Below, piece by piece: positions 8,055 to 18,000 of a stretch of 64,000 nucleotides of DNA. The stretch is from Brevibacterium sp. 239c (GTDB lineage: Bacteria > Actinomycetota > Actinomycetes > Actinomycetales > Brevibacteriaceae): contig NZ_FXZH01000020.1 in the NCBI RefSeq assembly GCF_900169365.1, positions 1 to 64,000 on the forward strand, in the 5' to 3' direction. Position 1 is the first letter of the stretch; the number at the start of each line of letters is the position of its first letter. Both the position numbers and the translations under genes were made by a program. The notes beneath the pieces were generated by a model, which saw only the letters and a list, made by a program, of their open reading frames with translations, was not told where the DNA came from and did no database searches.

Positions 8055-9176
8055 ATGACGGAGACACCGCGTACGACAGCCACGGAAACACTGGATTCCG
8101 GGTTCCGATCCGCATTTCAGGGCGCGACGTACAGCTGGCCCGATCTCCTTATGGCACTCATGCACCAGCAGGATCTCGATGAGACAGCTGCTGCATGGGC
8201 GATGGACCAGATCATGTCGGGTCAGACTCCCGATGTGACAATGGCCGCATTTCTCGCGGCCCACCATACGAAAGGTGAGACTGTCGCCGAAATAGCCGGC
8301 TTGGTCTCCGCCATGATGGAGCACGCGGTGCGGTTGCCAGGTCTCGAGGACTCCGTCGACATCGTCGGCACAGGCGGTGATCGGGCGAAGACCGCCAACA
8401 TCTCCTCAACCGCGGCGATGATCATCTCTGCCAGCGGTCAGCGCGTCGTCAAGCACGGTAACCGCGCGACGTCGTCTGCCTCCGGCTCTGCCGATGTGCT
8501 CGAAGCTCTCGGAGTTCGCTTCGACATCACGCCGGAACAGACAGGAATCATCGCAAAGGAAGTCGGTCTGGCGTTCTGCTTCGCCAACGTCTTCCATCCC
8601 TCGATGCAATTCGTGGCGGCAGTACGTCGTCAGATCAGTGTGCCGACCGCCTTCAACATCCTGGGACCACTGACGAATCCGGCGCGTGCCCGTCACACCG
8701 CGATCGGCGTCGCTGATGCCCAGATGGCTCCCCTAGTCGTCGGTACCTTAGCCAAGCGGGGGCACCAGGCGCTCGTATTCCGATCACGCGACGGTCTGGA
8801 CGAACTGAGCAACACCGACGTCAACGATGTGTGGGAGATTCGACACGGCGAGGTCGAACATATGACGTTCGATGCCTTGGACCTGGGCTTTGAACGCGTC
8901 ACCAAAAACGATCTGCGCGGTGGCGGGCCCGAGCAGAATGCCGATATCACTCGGTCCGTACTCAACGGGGAGAAGTCGGCGGTACGTGACATCGTCCTCA
9001 TCAATACGGCAGCGGCGCTCGTCGCAGCCGATGAGTCAGCGGTGGGGAGTCTGACCGAGCGGATGGCGGCGAAGGTCACCATTGCAGAGGAAACGGTCGA
9101 TGCCGGTCTCGGTGCGAAGAAGCTCGATCAGCTGATCGAGGTCTCACACCGGGTCGCCGAGACGAACCGTTCCTGA
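8055..9176 (+). CDS. trpD: Anthranilate phosphoribosyltransferase
   Basis: TrpD transfers phosphoribose from PRPP to anthranilate, the second step of tryptophan synthesis. It has 373 residues. The PRPP-binding GTGGD motif (IVGTGGDRAKTANISS) and the KHGNRATSSASGSADVLEALG block are both present. An AAGGAG at 8038-8043 precedes the ATG by 11 nt. It stands alone, away from other trp genes, and is divergent from ctaE, an arrangement shared with mycobacteria. Its 3' end overlaps the convergent exonuclease gene by 33 nt. A 7-bp hairpin (7995-8025) lies in the leader, with no visible Trp-rich leader peptide. Confidence 0.96.
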   Translation: MTETPRTTATETLDSGFRSAFQGATYSWPDLLMALMHQQDLDETAAAWAMDQIMSGQTPDVTMAAFLAAHHTKGETVAEIAGLVSAMMEHAVRLPGLEDSVDIVGTGGDRAKTANISSTAAMIISASGQRVVKHGNRATSSASGSADVLEALGVRFDITPEQTGIIAKEVGLAFCFANVFHPSMQFVAAVRRQISVPTAFNILGPLTNPARARHTAIGVADAQMAPLVVGTLAKRGHQALVFRSRDGLDELSNTDVNDVWEIRHGEVEHMTFDALDLGFERVTKNDLRGGGPEQNADITRSVLNGEKSAVRDIVLINTAAALVAADESAVGSLTERMAAKVTIAEETVDAGLGAKKLDQLIEVSHRVAETNRS

Positions 9177-10889
9177 CTCCTGCGCGTGGAAGTTGGCCCC
9201 GGTGCGGGGGAGCGACCAGGCTCCCTCCATCGAGGTCGAGGTCGCGGACTGCAGCCATTGGGCCAGGAGCCGGGTCTCTTCTGGCAGAGGGTCGGATACT
9301 GCCGGAAGTCTCCCTGGGGCCTGAACCCATTCCGCGGTCGCACGGATGGCGGTGAAGCTCTCATCTATGCCCCGCGTACCTCGAGTGTGTGCGGCTGCCG
9401 CCAGCTTCCCATGTCGGATGACAGCGAGATCGAACCCGCCTTCGGCTCCTGGGCGGTAGGCGAGAACCTCAGGCAGGTCACGCAACGCACGAACAGACTC
9501 GGCCCGTGCGGCATTTGAGAGTGCCGCACGCATGGCATCACGGACCTCGGCGGCTGTTTCGTATCTGGCTTCGGTGGCCAGTCTCGCCATGCGCTGTGTA
9601 CACAGACTGCGCAGCGATGAGAAGTCGCCGTCCATGGCAGCGAACAGCTCCGTGATGTCGGCGAGGTAGGCCTGTTTGTCGGTCACCCCGGCGCAGGGGC
9701 CTCCGCATTGGCCGACTTGAGAACTTACACACGGACGGTGAGATGCAATGTTGGCGGCTGTGATCTTCGCCGTGCACCTTTTGACCGGGTACAGGGTATC
9801 GAGGAGCTCCTTCACCGCTTGAGCCGTTTTTCGTGACCGGAACGGACCCAGGGGAGTTGCCGGTGACTTCTCCAACGCCGTGTTCGACCGGACAACTGAG
9901 AGTCGGGGGTAGGCCTCGTCGCTGAGCACGATCCAGGAATTGCGTTCGGGGTTCTTCGAACGACGGTTATAAGGCGGGGCGAGCTCTCCGATCAGTCGAA
10001 TCTCTCTGACCTCGGCCTCAAGCGCGTGCACGCACGGAAGGCAGCTGACTTCTTGCGCTGCTGTGATCATCTCGGCCATCCGGCCGCGATTTTCCGAAGC
10101 ATTGAAGTACCCGCGGACTCGGCGAGCCATATTGCCCGACTTGCCGATATAGAGGACCCGGCGAGTTCCATCGAGGAACATGTAGACGCCCGGTTCTGAC
10201 GGAACTCCCTTGGCCAGATGCGATTTGGCTTGGCGCTTGGCCCACCCTGCCTGACGCACCGTCGCCAATTCTTCGAGAGTCGTGATGCCGTAGCCGCCGA
10301 ATCGTTCGAGCACTCGATGCAGAACTTCCCCAGTGGCCTTGGCGTCGGAGAGTGCCCGGTGGTCGGGAGAGACTTCGGTCCCGAAGTGTGCGGCGAGAGT
10401 TGAGAGCTTGTGGTTGCGGACCTCATCGCGACTGACCACTCGCCGCGACAGGGTGACGGTATCTAGGACTCTCGGCTGGGGCCAGTGATAGTCGAGCTTC
10501 TCGCAGGCTGATCGGAGGAAGCCGATGTCGAAGGGGGCATTGTGTGCAACGAGAACTGCGCCGGCGGAGAACTCGAGGAAGCTGGGCAGCACTGAACGGA
10601 TGGAAGGTGCATCGTCGACCATTGCATGTGTGATTCCGGTCAGGCGTGCCACAAACGGGCTGATGACCGATTCCTCAGGTTTGACCAAAGATTGGAACTC
10701 GCCGAGGACTTCGCCGCCGCAGGTCTTGACCGCTCCGATCTCTGTGATCTCCGACTTCCCGGCGGTCGTGCCGGTGGTCTCCAGGTCGACGATGACGAAG
10801 GTGACCTCGTGGAGCGGGGTGCCAAGACTGTCGAACGACAGCTGCGAGGACTCAATGGCTGTCGGAATACGGTCAAACGGGGTGGACAT
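9144..10889 (-). CDS. DnaQ-type 3'-5' exonuclease fused to a UvrC-like GIY-YIG nuclease
   Basis: This 581-residue two-nuclease protein resembles mycobacterial Rv2191. The N-terminal DEDDh exonuclease shows FVIVDLETTG, VAHNAPFDIGF and DHRALSDA. A GIY-YIG domain follows (GVYMFLDGTRRVLYIGKS). A UvrC-like region comes after that, with the cysteine pattern C...CVSSQVGQCGGPC. No UvrC RNase H or helix-hairpin-helix tail is present. The ATG at 10889, preceded by GGGGAG, is preferred. A longer frame extends to 11189 but overlaps the next gene and lacks family similarity. A role in DNA repair is likely but not proven. Confidence 0.9.
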   Translation of the reverse strand: MSTPFDRIPTAIESSQLSFDSLGTPLHEVTFVIVDLETTGTTAGKSEITEIGAVKTCGGEVLGEFQSLVKPEESVISPFVARLTGITHAMVDDAPSIRSVLPSFLEFSAGAVLVAHNAPFDIGFLRSACEKLDYHWPQPRVLDTVTLSRRVVSRDEVRNHKLSTLAAHFGTEVSPDHRALSDAKATGEVLHRVLERFGGYGITTLEELATVRQAGWAKRQAKSHLAKGVPSEPGVYMFLDGTRRVLYIGKSGNMARRVRGYFNASENRGRMAEMITAAQEVSCLPCVHALEAEVREIRLIGELAPPYNRRSKNPERNSWIVLSDEAYPRLSVVRSNTALEKSPATPLGPFRSRKTAQAVKELLDTLYPVKRCTAKITAANIASHRPCVSSQVGQCGGPCAGVTDKQAYLADITELFAAMDGDFSSLRSLCTQRMARLATEARYETAAEVRDAMRAALSNAARAESVRALRDLPEVLAYRPGAEGGFDLAVIRHGKLAAAAHTRGTRGIDESFTAIRATAEWVQAPGRLPAVSDPLPEETRLLAQWLQSATSTSMEGAWSLPRTGANFHAQESGTVRLGDPV

Positions 10890-10948
10890 GCTCCCCAGTC
10901 TTCCACTCGCCCCTGACACAGAAGGACGTCGGGCATTCGACAGCGGCA

Positions 10949-11371
10949 TCAGACCGACGCGCCGTTGTCTCCGTCGGAGGTTCGGCTCGTTGGGAGATGA
11001 AAGAAGAGTCCGACTGCTCCGCCGAGGCAGACGGTGATGCCGATCAGCAGAAACCACCCGGGCAGAGGTCGGAAGAAGATCGCGCCGAGGACCAGCAGCA
11101 GGACAGCCCCGAACGTGGCGACCACAGAGAGCACCAGAGTCGGCGAGGCGGTGCGCCAGCCGATGGGCTCGGCCGGTCCGGGTTCCCACCCTTCTTCCTC
11201 TTCGAGCCGCTCCCTTACTTCTTCGACGGGCATATCGCCCATGAACGCGCTGGGTTCGGCAATCTGATTGACGAGATCTTCCCAGTGACTGTCACTGATG
11301 CGCGAGGAATCGCCGAGTCGCTCCGATTCCGGAACCTCGTCGCGCCAGTCCTCGTTCTTCTCGTCGTCCAT
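10949..11371 (-). CDS. Small membrane protein of unknown function
   Basis: The predicted 140-residue protein has an acidic, soluble N-terminal half (rich in D, E and W, including EEVRERLEEEEGWEPGP). Two hydrophobic segments follow (VLSVVATFGAVLLLVLGAIFF and WFLLIGITVCLGGAVGLFF), then a short polar tail. The ATG at 11371 is taken in place of one five codons upstream, because MDDEKNEDW is the first residue run after a likely ribosome site. It lies between the hydrolase and exonuclease genes on the same strand. I do not recognise the family beyond a two-helix actinobacterial membrane protein. Confidence 0.75.
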   Translation of the reverse strand: MDDEKNEDWRDEVPESERLGDSSRISDSHWEDLVNQIAEPSAFMGDMPVEEVRERLEEEEGWEPGPAEPIGWRTASPTLVLSVVATFGAVLLLVLGAIFFRPLPGWFLLIGITVCLGGAVGLFFHLPTSRTSDGDNGASV

Positions 11372-11400
11372 GTTCTCTATCAGCAATCTTCTCGGTGTCT

Positions 11401-12192
11401 CTATTCCCCGACTCCGGGGGTGTCTGTCGATGCACGATCGGCGGATGCAACCTTCTGCAGGATCGCCTCGGCGATGGTGTGGGCATCATTGTCCAAGGTG
11501 GCGACGTGCTTGGACCGACGCAGCGAGAGGATCGTCGGTCGCTGCGGCAGGCGCGACCTCAAGGTCCGGAGCGTACGTGGCCCGACTACGCCGTCACGGC
11601 CGGAGACGAAGAGAGTGACCGGGCACTCGATCCGCCAGAGATCTTCGCGCAGAGTCTTCTGTGCCGATGCGAACGAGGCGATGGCGGAGACAGGTGTGCG
11701 GTCGTAGGCATATTCACAGCGGTCCGGATGCTCGATATCTCCGGCGATCGCCGGCACCGAGGCGACGAAGTGTTTGAGGACCGGCAGCAACGGTGTCAGT
11801 GGGGAATCGATGTAGAGGGCCGGATTGATGAGGACGAGTTCGTCGGGGGGCGAATCGCCGGCCCCCAGCGCCAATGCCAGTGCACCGCCCATCGACAATC
11901 CGGCCACCACCACCCGGGAATGAGTGTGGGACAGCGTTTTCAGCTCTGCCCTCGCTGCGTCGAGCCAATCGGACCAGGGCGTGGCATTGAGGTCCTGCCA
12001 ACGCGTACCGTGACCAGGAAGCAATGGCACGCTGACACTGATTCCGTACTGACTTATACTCCGTGCGATCGGGAACCACGCGGCAGCAGAACCCGTGATT
12101 CCATGGAGAAAGAGCACCGCAGACGAAGAGTCCGGAACAATCTGCCGGTAAGGTGCAGTCGGCACCGATTGTGGCGAGTAGTCGATCTCCAT
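11401..12192 (-). CDS. Alpha/beta hydrolase (carboxylesterase-like)
   Basis: This 263-residue serine hydrolase resembles bacterial monoacylglycerol lipases and carboxylesterases. The oxyanion-hole HGITG is at 30-34. The nucleophile is in GLSMGG (Ser100), the acid is probably the Asp of FVSGRDGVVG, and the histidine is in SKHVATLDND. No signal peptide is visible, so it acts in the cytoplasm. It is divergent from the acyltransferase gene, with an 80-nt gap that must hold both promoters. Closeness to PlsC hints at lipid metabolism, but the substrate is unknown. Confidence 0.85.
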   Translation of the reverse strand: MEIDYSPQSVPTAPYRQIVPDSSSAVLFLHGITGSAAAWFPIARSISQYGISVSVPLLPGHGTRWQDLNATPWSDWLDAARAELKTLSHTHSRVVVAGLSMGGALALALGAGDSPPDELVLINPALYIDSPLTPLLPVLKHFVASVPAIAGDIEHPDRCEYAYDRTPVSAIASFASAQKTLREDLWRIECPVTLFVSGRDGVVGPRTLRTLRSRLPQRPTILSLRRSKHVATLDNDAHTIAEAILQKVASADRASTDTPGVGE

Positions 12193-12272
12193 AGCTTCAG
12201 CATGGCATGAATGTGCGGTGATGGTGTCGATATATGATGTCCGAGGACGACAAAGAGTCGTGACAGGGAAGG

Positions 12273-13058
12273 GTGCTCGTGTTCTACTGGTTTCTCAAGC
12301 GAGTCGTGGCCGGACCCATTCTGCGGATCCTCTTCCGCCCTTGGGTGCGTGGGCTGGACAATCTCCCGTCCGATGGGCCTGCGATCATCGCGGGAAATCA
12401 CAACCACTTCATGGATTCGATCTTCGTGCCTCTGCTGGCACCACGACCGGTCGTCTACCTGGCGAAGAAGGACTATTTCACGGGACGCGGGCTCAAGGGA
12501 GCCGTCACCCGCTGGTTCTTCAAACTCAACAATCAGCTGCCGATGGACAGGGCAGGGGGATCCGGGTCCCAGGCATCCCTGGAATCCGGTCTCAAGGTCC
12601 TGCGGGAGGGCAACTCCCTGGGTATCTATCCGGAGGGCACCCGGTCACCGGACGGCAAGCTTTACCGGGGCCGAACCGGCGTCGCCCGCCTGGTCCTCGA
12701 GTCTGGCGCCCCGGTCATTCCAGTCGCGATCATCGGCACGGACAAGATTCAGCCCCCTGGTCGCCTGATCCCGAAGTTCCGGCGCGTGGGCATCGTATTC
12801 GGGTCCTCGATGGACTTCTCCAAATATGAGGGGCTTCCGAACGACAGGTTCCTTCTTCGCTCGGTCACCGACGAGATCATGTATGAGATCATGCGACTGT
12901 CGGGGCAGGAGTACGTCGACAAATACGCATCGAGCGTCAAAACCAAACTCCTCACCAGTTCCAAGGCAAAGAAGGCAGAGGCACGGAAACCGGGGGATGA
13001 AAAGCCCCAGGGGCCTACTGCTGGCACCGACGGCCCAGCACAGCCTGAGGCTGACTGA
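12273..13058 (+). CDS. plsC: 1-acyl-sn-glycerol-3-phosphate acyltransferase (PlsC family)
   Basis: The enzyme acylates lysophosphatidic acid or a related acceptor at the membrane. The HX4D catalytic motif is in NHNHFMD (His43, Asp48), and the substrate-binding EGTRSPDGKLYRGRTG follows at about 127. It has 261 residues counted from GTG 12273. GTG 12279 sits better behind AGGGAAGGG and may be the true start, which removes two residues. The tail is Lys-rich and low in complexity (SSKAKKAEARKPGDEKPQ). A homologue lies in the same chromosomal neighbourhood in mycobacteria (Rv2182c). Confidence 0.9.
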   Translation: MLVFYWFLKRVVAGPILRILFRPWVRGLDNLPSDGPAIIAGNHNHFMDSIFVPLLAPRPVVYLAKKDYFTGRGLKGAVTRWFFKLNNQLPMDRAGGSGSQASLESGLKVLREGNSLGIYPEGTRSPDGKLYRGRTGVARLVLESGAPVIPVAIIGTDKIQPPGRLIPKFRRVGIVFGSSMDFSKYEGLPNDRFLLRSVTDEIMYEIMRLSGQEYVDKYASSVKTKLLTSSKAKKAEARKPGDEKPQGPTAGTDGPAQPEAD

Positions 13059-13297
13059 GTGCGTCGCCAACCGGGTTGCGAACCCCTCGTTCGACCATGA
13101 ATCAGGTGTTCGAATACTGCGATAACGGCGACACGCAGAAATTGTTACCTTGAGGTGTTTGTCCTGGAAGCCCGGGGAGAATAGCTTGGAGATGTTGAAT
13201 CCCACTGTAGGTTCGCTGAGAAGAGAGCTAGAATGGATATGTTCTCTGCCCTTCAAAGCGACCTCGCTTCCCCCAGGGACTATAAGGAGGAGTCGGT

Positions 13298-13879
13298 GTG
13301 AACCGCTCAAGTCATGAAAGCGTCGAGCCGACGCCAATACCACCAGCCGCTCAAGGACTGTTGTTCGACGACGATCTGCCGGTCCTCGACGAAGAGGCTG
13401 GCTACCGTGGTCCAACGGTGTGCAAGGTCGTCGGCATCAGCTACCGCCGTCTCGATTACTGGGCGCGCACCGACCTGGTGACCCCATCGATCCGCAATGC
13501 AACGGGATCAGGCAGCCAGCGGCTCTACAGCTTCCGTGACATCCTCGTACTCAAGATCGTCAAGCGTCTCCTCGACACCGGCGTCGGACTGCAGTCGATC
13601 CGTACCGCAGTCGACCACCTGCGTTCGCGCGGCGTCCGAGACCTTTCACAGATCACCCTGATGTCAGACGGTGCGAGCGTCTTCGAATGCACCTCGCCCG
13701 ATGAGGTCGTCGACCTCCTGCAAGGCGGACAGGGCGTCTTCGGCATTGCCGTTGGACGTGTCTGGAACGAAGTCGAAGGCAGCCTCTCCGAACTGCCGAG
13801 CGAACGGCTTCCCGAAGACGATTCCGTCAGCGTCGAAATGGATGAACTCGCACAGCGAAGAGCTCAGAAACTCGGCTGA
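13298..13879 (+). CDS. MerR-family transcriptional regulator (Rv1828-like)
   Basis: This 193-residue regulator has an N-terminal winged helix (VCKVVGISYRRLDYWARTDL, then the wing around SGSQRLYSFRDILVLKIVKRL) and a C-terminal part unlike the metal-sensing MerR proteins. In relatives such as mycobacterial Rv1828 it lies near gcvH and garA, which are absent here. A strong AAGGAGG at 13284-13290 sets the GTG start at 13298. A long hairpin follows the gene. The effector is not known. Confidence 0.88.
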   Translation: MNRSSHESVEPTPIPPAAQGLLFDDDLPVLDEEAGYRGPTVCKVVGISYRRLDYWARTDLVTPSIRNATGSGSQRLYSFRDILVLKIVKRLLDTGVGLQSIRTAVDHLRSRGVRDLSQITLMSDGASVFECTSPDEVVDLLQGGQGVFGIAVGRVWNEVEGSLSELPSERLPEDDSVSVEMDELAQRRAQKLG

Positions 13880-13934
13880 ACAGCATGTTGCCCGAATAAC
13901 GGGCAGTCCCTTAACGGGACACCATGGGGGAATG

Positions 13935-13972
13935 ATGAGTGTGGCCCGTCCGAAAGGACGGGCCACACTCAT
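13935..13972 (+). terminator. Terminator after the MerR gene
   Basis: A perfect 17-bp inverted repeat (arms 13935-13951 and 13956-13972) with a GAAA tetraloop lies 55 nt past the merR-like stop codon. The downstream T-tract is poor. Confidence 0.8.
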
Positions 13973-14026
13973 ATTCATCAACAGCATTCAGGACCTCTAG
14001 GACACTGCACCACGTCTCCACAACAC

Positions 14027-14060
14027 TGTGCCACGGCAAGGTACGTCTTGCCGTGGCACA
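14027..14060 (-). terminator. Terminator facing parA
   Basis: A perfect 14-bp stem (TGTGCCACGGCAAG with CTTGCCGTGGCACA) has a 6-nt loop. It lies 36 nt past the parA stop codon and can fold on either strand. It separates the convergent merR-like and parA genes together with the hairpin at 13935. Confidence 0.75.
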
Positions 14061-14096
14061 TTCTAGCCCGATGAGATTGGGCGTATGACTGGAAAC

Positions 14097-14912
14097 CTAC
14101 TGATTATTAGGTGCCTTGCGCGAGCGGATATTCTCCGAGCGCAGAGCACGTTCCAGCAGTGAGTCGAATGATGTCGCGACTTCTTCTGCTGGCTTCCCGG
14201 GCCACGAGTGGATCGGGCGGGCTGACCCCTGAGCCTGCTGCATCACAGCACGTTCGGCCAACGGCGGATTGAGCACCAGGGGACCGAACATCTCCCGCAT
14301 CTCGCTGATGCGATAGTCATGCTCGTTCGAACCCGCGCGAACCCGGTTGACCACGAGCCCCAGAGGCTGGATATCCGAAGTTCCACGTTGACGCAGTTCG
14401 TCGGCAGCTCGAAGCGCGCGATCCGCGGCCGCCACAGAGAACAGGCTGGGCTCGGTCACGACGGCAACCCGACTGCTGGCCGTCCACGCTGTGCGTGTGA
14501 GTCCATTGAGGCTGGGCGGACAGTCGATGAGTACGAGCCGATAACCCTTGGCGACGCGACTCAGCGCATCTTCAAGGCGTCGGAGGTACCTCTCTGACAA
14601 CGAGGGTCGATCGAACTCCGCGGCTCTGGGCGAGCCGGAGATCACATCGAGGTGTCCGAGCTTATCGCCCACCCACCCGGAGGGGATGATCGCCTCGGAG
14701 AGGATCTTCTGGGACTTAGGAGCAGCGAGTACATCGGCGATGTCGACACGCGTCGACGTCGGAACATCGAGGCCGGTCGAGGAGTCCGCTTGCGGATCCA
14801 TGTCGACGACCAAGGTCGGAATTCCCCGGTTGTATGCGGCCGAGGCAAGACCGAGTGTCACGGACGTCTTACCGACTCCGCCTTTGAGGCTGCTGATACT
14901 TAGGACAAGCAC
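14097..14912 (-). CDS. Orphan ParA/MinD-type ATPase
   Basis: This 271-residue P-loop ATPase has the deviant Walker A SLKGGVGKTS (Lys10, Lys15), the DMDPQAD box and the LVLIDCPPSL Walker B region, as in chromosome and cargo segregation ParA proteins. No parB or parS-type cluster is nearby, so it is an orphan. A cargo-positioning role is possible but unsupported. The only usable start is GTG 14912, because an in-frame TAA lies 12 nt upstream. AGGAG sits almost against it, giving unusually tight spacing. The 12-bp palindrome at 14918-14929 overlaps this leader. Confidence 0.88.
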   Translation of the reverse strand: MLVLSISSLKGGVGKTSVTLGLASAAYNRGIPTLVVDMDPQADSSTGLDVPTSTRVDIADVLAAPKSQKILSEAIIPSGWVGDKLGHLDVISGSPRAAEFDRPSLSERYLRRLEDALSRVAKGYRLVLIDCPPSLNGLTRTAWTASSRVAVVTEPSLFSVAAADRALRAADELRQRGTSDIQPLGLVVNRVRAGSNEHDYRISEMREMFGPLVLNPPLAERAVMQQAQGSARPIHSWPGKPAEEVATSFDSLLERALRSENIRSRKAPNNQ

Positions 14913-14917
14913 TCTCC

Positions 14918-14929
14918 TACGTTAACGTA
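14918..14929. promoter_or_regulatory. Perfect palindrome at the parA start
   Basis: TACGTTAACGTA is a perfect 12-bp palindrome ending five bases upstream of the parA GTG and touching its ribosome site. It could be an operator controlling parA or the divergent pyc. No protein is assigned to it. Confidence 0.35.
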
Positions 14930-15087
14930 TCCGGCCGTGCTGAGCAGTCACGACCACGCCGGGCGTGGCAGTCGAGCGAAAATGGGACCCCCTGTATTCG
15001 AGTGGCCTAGGTCACTGAGTAGAGTAGTTCCTCGACAGCCCGTCGAACATCGCTGTAGAGCGATCGATACAGAAGTGAGAGACACAG

Positions 15088-18000
15088 ATGTTCTCTAAAG
15101 TTCTTGTGGCAAATCGTGGAGAGATTGCCGTTCGCGCGTTCCGTGCAGCGTACGAACTCGGTGCCTCCACTGTCGCTGTTTTCCCTTATGAGGATCGGAA
15201 CTCCGAACACCGAATGAAGGCCGACGAGGCCTACATGATCGGCGAGGAAGGGCACCCAGTTCGTGCCTACCTCAGCGTCGAAGAGATGCTGCGCGTCGCG
15301 AAGGAATCCGGCGCCGACGCCATCTACCCCGGCTACGGCTTCCTGTCGGAGAATCCGGACCTGGCGCGAGCCTGCCATGAGGCAGGAATCACCTTCGTCG
15401 GCCCCAAGGCCGATGTGCTCGAACTCGCCGGGAATAAGGTTCAGGCTCTGACAGCCGCACGCAACGCCGGGATTCCCGTACTTGACTCGACTCGCCCCTC
15501 AGCCGACATCGCCCAGCTGCTGGCCGATGCGGAATCCATGGAGTACCCGCTCTTCGTCAAGGCCGTTGCCGGTGGCGGCGGGCGCGGAATGCGCCGCGTT
15601 GGGCAGTCTTCACAGCTGGAGGACGCACTCAAGGCCGCAATGCGCGAGGCCGAGGGAGCCTTCGGAGATCCCACGGTCTTCATCGAACAGGCCGTGCAGC
15701 GTCCGCGTCACATCGAGGTTCAGATCCTCGCCGACAACGACTCGAATGCGATTCACCTCTTCGAGCGTGACTGCTCCGTTCAGCGTCGTCACCAGAAGGT
15801 CGTCGAGATCGCGCCAGCTCCGAACCTGGACCCGGCCATCGCCGACGCACTGCACACAGATGCTCTGAAGTTCGCCGAGGCCTTGGGTTACCAGAACGCA
15901 GGAACCGTCGAGTTCCTCCTCGAGACCGATGGTCCACGCAAGGGTCAGCACGTCTTCATCGAGATGAACCCGCGCATCCAGGTCGAACACACGGTCACCG
16001 AGGAGATCACGGACATCGACCTGGTCGCCTCGCAGATGCGTGTCGCCTCCGGTGAGACTCTGGCCGAGATCGGTTTGGCCCAGGAAGACATGCGGATCAA
16101 GGGCGCAGCCCTCCAGTGCCGCATCACCACCGAGGATCCGGCCAACGCTTTCCGACCCGACACCGGAATCATCACTGCCTACCGCTCTGCCGGTGGTGCC
16201 GGTGTCCGCCTCGACGGTGGAACCGTCCACGCCGGTGCCGCAGTCAGCGCACACTTCGACTCGATGCTGGTCAAGCTCACCTGCCGTGGACGTGACTTCG
16301 AGCAGGCCATCTCTCGTGCACGTCGTGCCCTGGCAGAGTTCCGAATCCGCGGCGTTTCGTCGAACATCGGGTTCCTGCGCGCCGTCTTGGAAGATGAGTC
16401 CTTCATCGCAGGCGACCTCGCCACCTCATTCATCGAAGAACGCCCACATCTGCTCGACGCTCGTGTCAGCGCAGATCGCGGTTCGAAGATCCTCGACTAC
16501 CTGGCCGGCGTCACCGTCAACCGTCCCCACGGCGAGCCAGATGTGCGCATCCGTCCGGGGGAGAAACTTCCCGACATCGACCTCAGCACAGATCCGACAC
16601 CAGGAAGTCGTGACCGACTCCTCGACGTCGGTCCTGTCGAGTTCGCCCAGTCGCTGCGGAGCCAGACTCCGTTGGCAGTCACGGACACCACCTTCCGCGA
16701 CGCTCACCAGTCTCTGCTCGCCACCCGCGTGCGTACCCGTGACCTGCTGGCCGTCGCCGGACACATCTCTCGGATGACACCGGAGCTGCTGAGCATCGAA
16801 GCCTGGGGCGGAGCCACCTACGATGTGGCACTGCGCTTCCTCGGCGAGGACCCCTGGGAGCGATTGGCCGCACTGCGAACTGCTGTGCCCAACATCAACC
16901 TCCAGATGCTGCTGCGCGGTCGCAACACCGTCGGTTACACCCCCTACCCGACCCAGGTCACCGACGCCTTCGTCGACGAGGCAGCACGTACCGGCATCGA
17001 CATCTTCCGCATCTTCGACGCCCTCAACGACGTCGAACAGATGCGTCCGGCCATCGAAGCAGTCCGGGCCACGAACACCACGGTCGCCGAGGTTGCCCTG
17101 TGCTACACCTCCGACATCCTCGATCCGCGAGAAGAGCTCTACACGCTCGACTACTACCTGAAACTCGCCGAAGAGATCGTCGAGGCCGGAGCCCACGTGC
17201 TCGCGATCAAGGATATGGCCGGTCTCCTTCGCCCTGCTGCTGCGACGAAGCTCGTCACAGCGCTGCGGGAGAACTTCGACCTGCCTGTCCATGTCCACAC
17301 CCATGACACTGCGGGTGGTCAGTTGGCCACCCTCTGCGCTGCCGCAGCAGCCGGAGCCGACGCAGTCGATGCGGCCTCTGCCGCCATGGCCGGGACCACC
17401 AGTCAGCCGAGCCTCTCCGCTCTGGTGGCAGCGTTTGAGAACACCGAACGCGACACCCAGATCAGTCTCAACGCCGTGAGCGATCTCGAACCGTACTGGG
17501 AGTCTGTCCGTAAGGTCTATGCACCCTTCGAGTCCGGACTGGCAGGACCCACCGGTCGCGTCTACCGGCACGAGATCCCGGGCGGACAGCTGTCCAACCT
17601 GCGCCAGCAGGCCGTGGCGCTGGGCCTGGGGGAGCGGTTCGAGGAGATCGAACGCATGTACGCGGCAGCGGACGCGATCCTTGGCCACCTCGTCAAGGTC
17701 ACACCTTCGTCCAAGGTCGTCGGAGACCTAGCACTCCACCTCGTGGGTGCCGGCGTCGATCCCCAGGAATTCGCAGAGAATCCCGACAGGTTCGACATTC
17801 CGGATTCGGTGATCGGCTTCCTCAGCGGCGACCTCGGTGATCCTCCAGGCGGATGGCCAGAGCCGTTCCGTACGAAGGCTCTGGCAGGGCGCACACATAA
17901 AGCTGTGTCCGAAGACCTCGCACCCGAGGATGCGGCAGCTTTGGAGACGCCGGGCAGCGAACGACAGGCCAAGCTCAATTCGCTCCTGTTTCCTGGCCCG

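Noticed and set aside
13060..13120. A GTTCGAATAC word resembling a tRNA T-arm
   Set aside because: No matching acceptor or anticodon stems fold around it.
16426..17688. 420-residue open frame opposite pyc
   Set aside because: It is an antisense shadow of a highly GC-biased gene: no family motif, no credible ribosome site, and the pyc frame fully explains the codon pattern.
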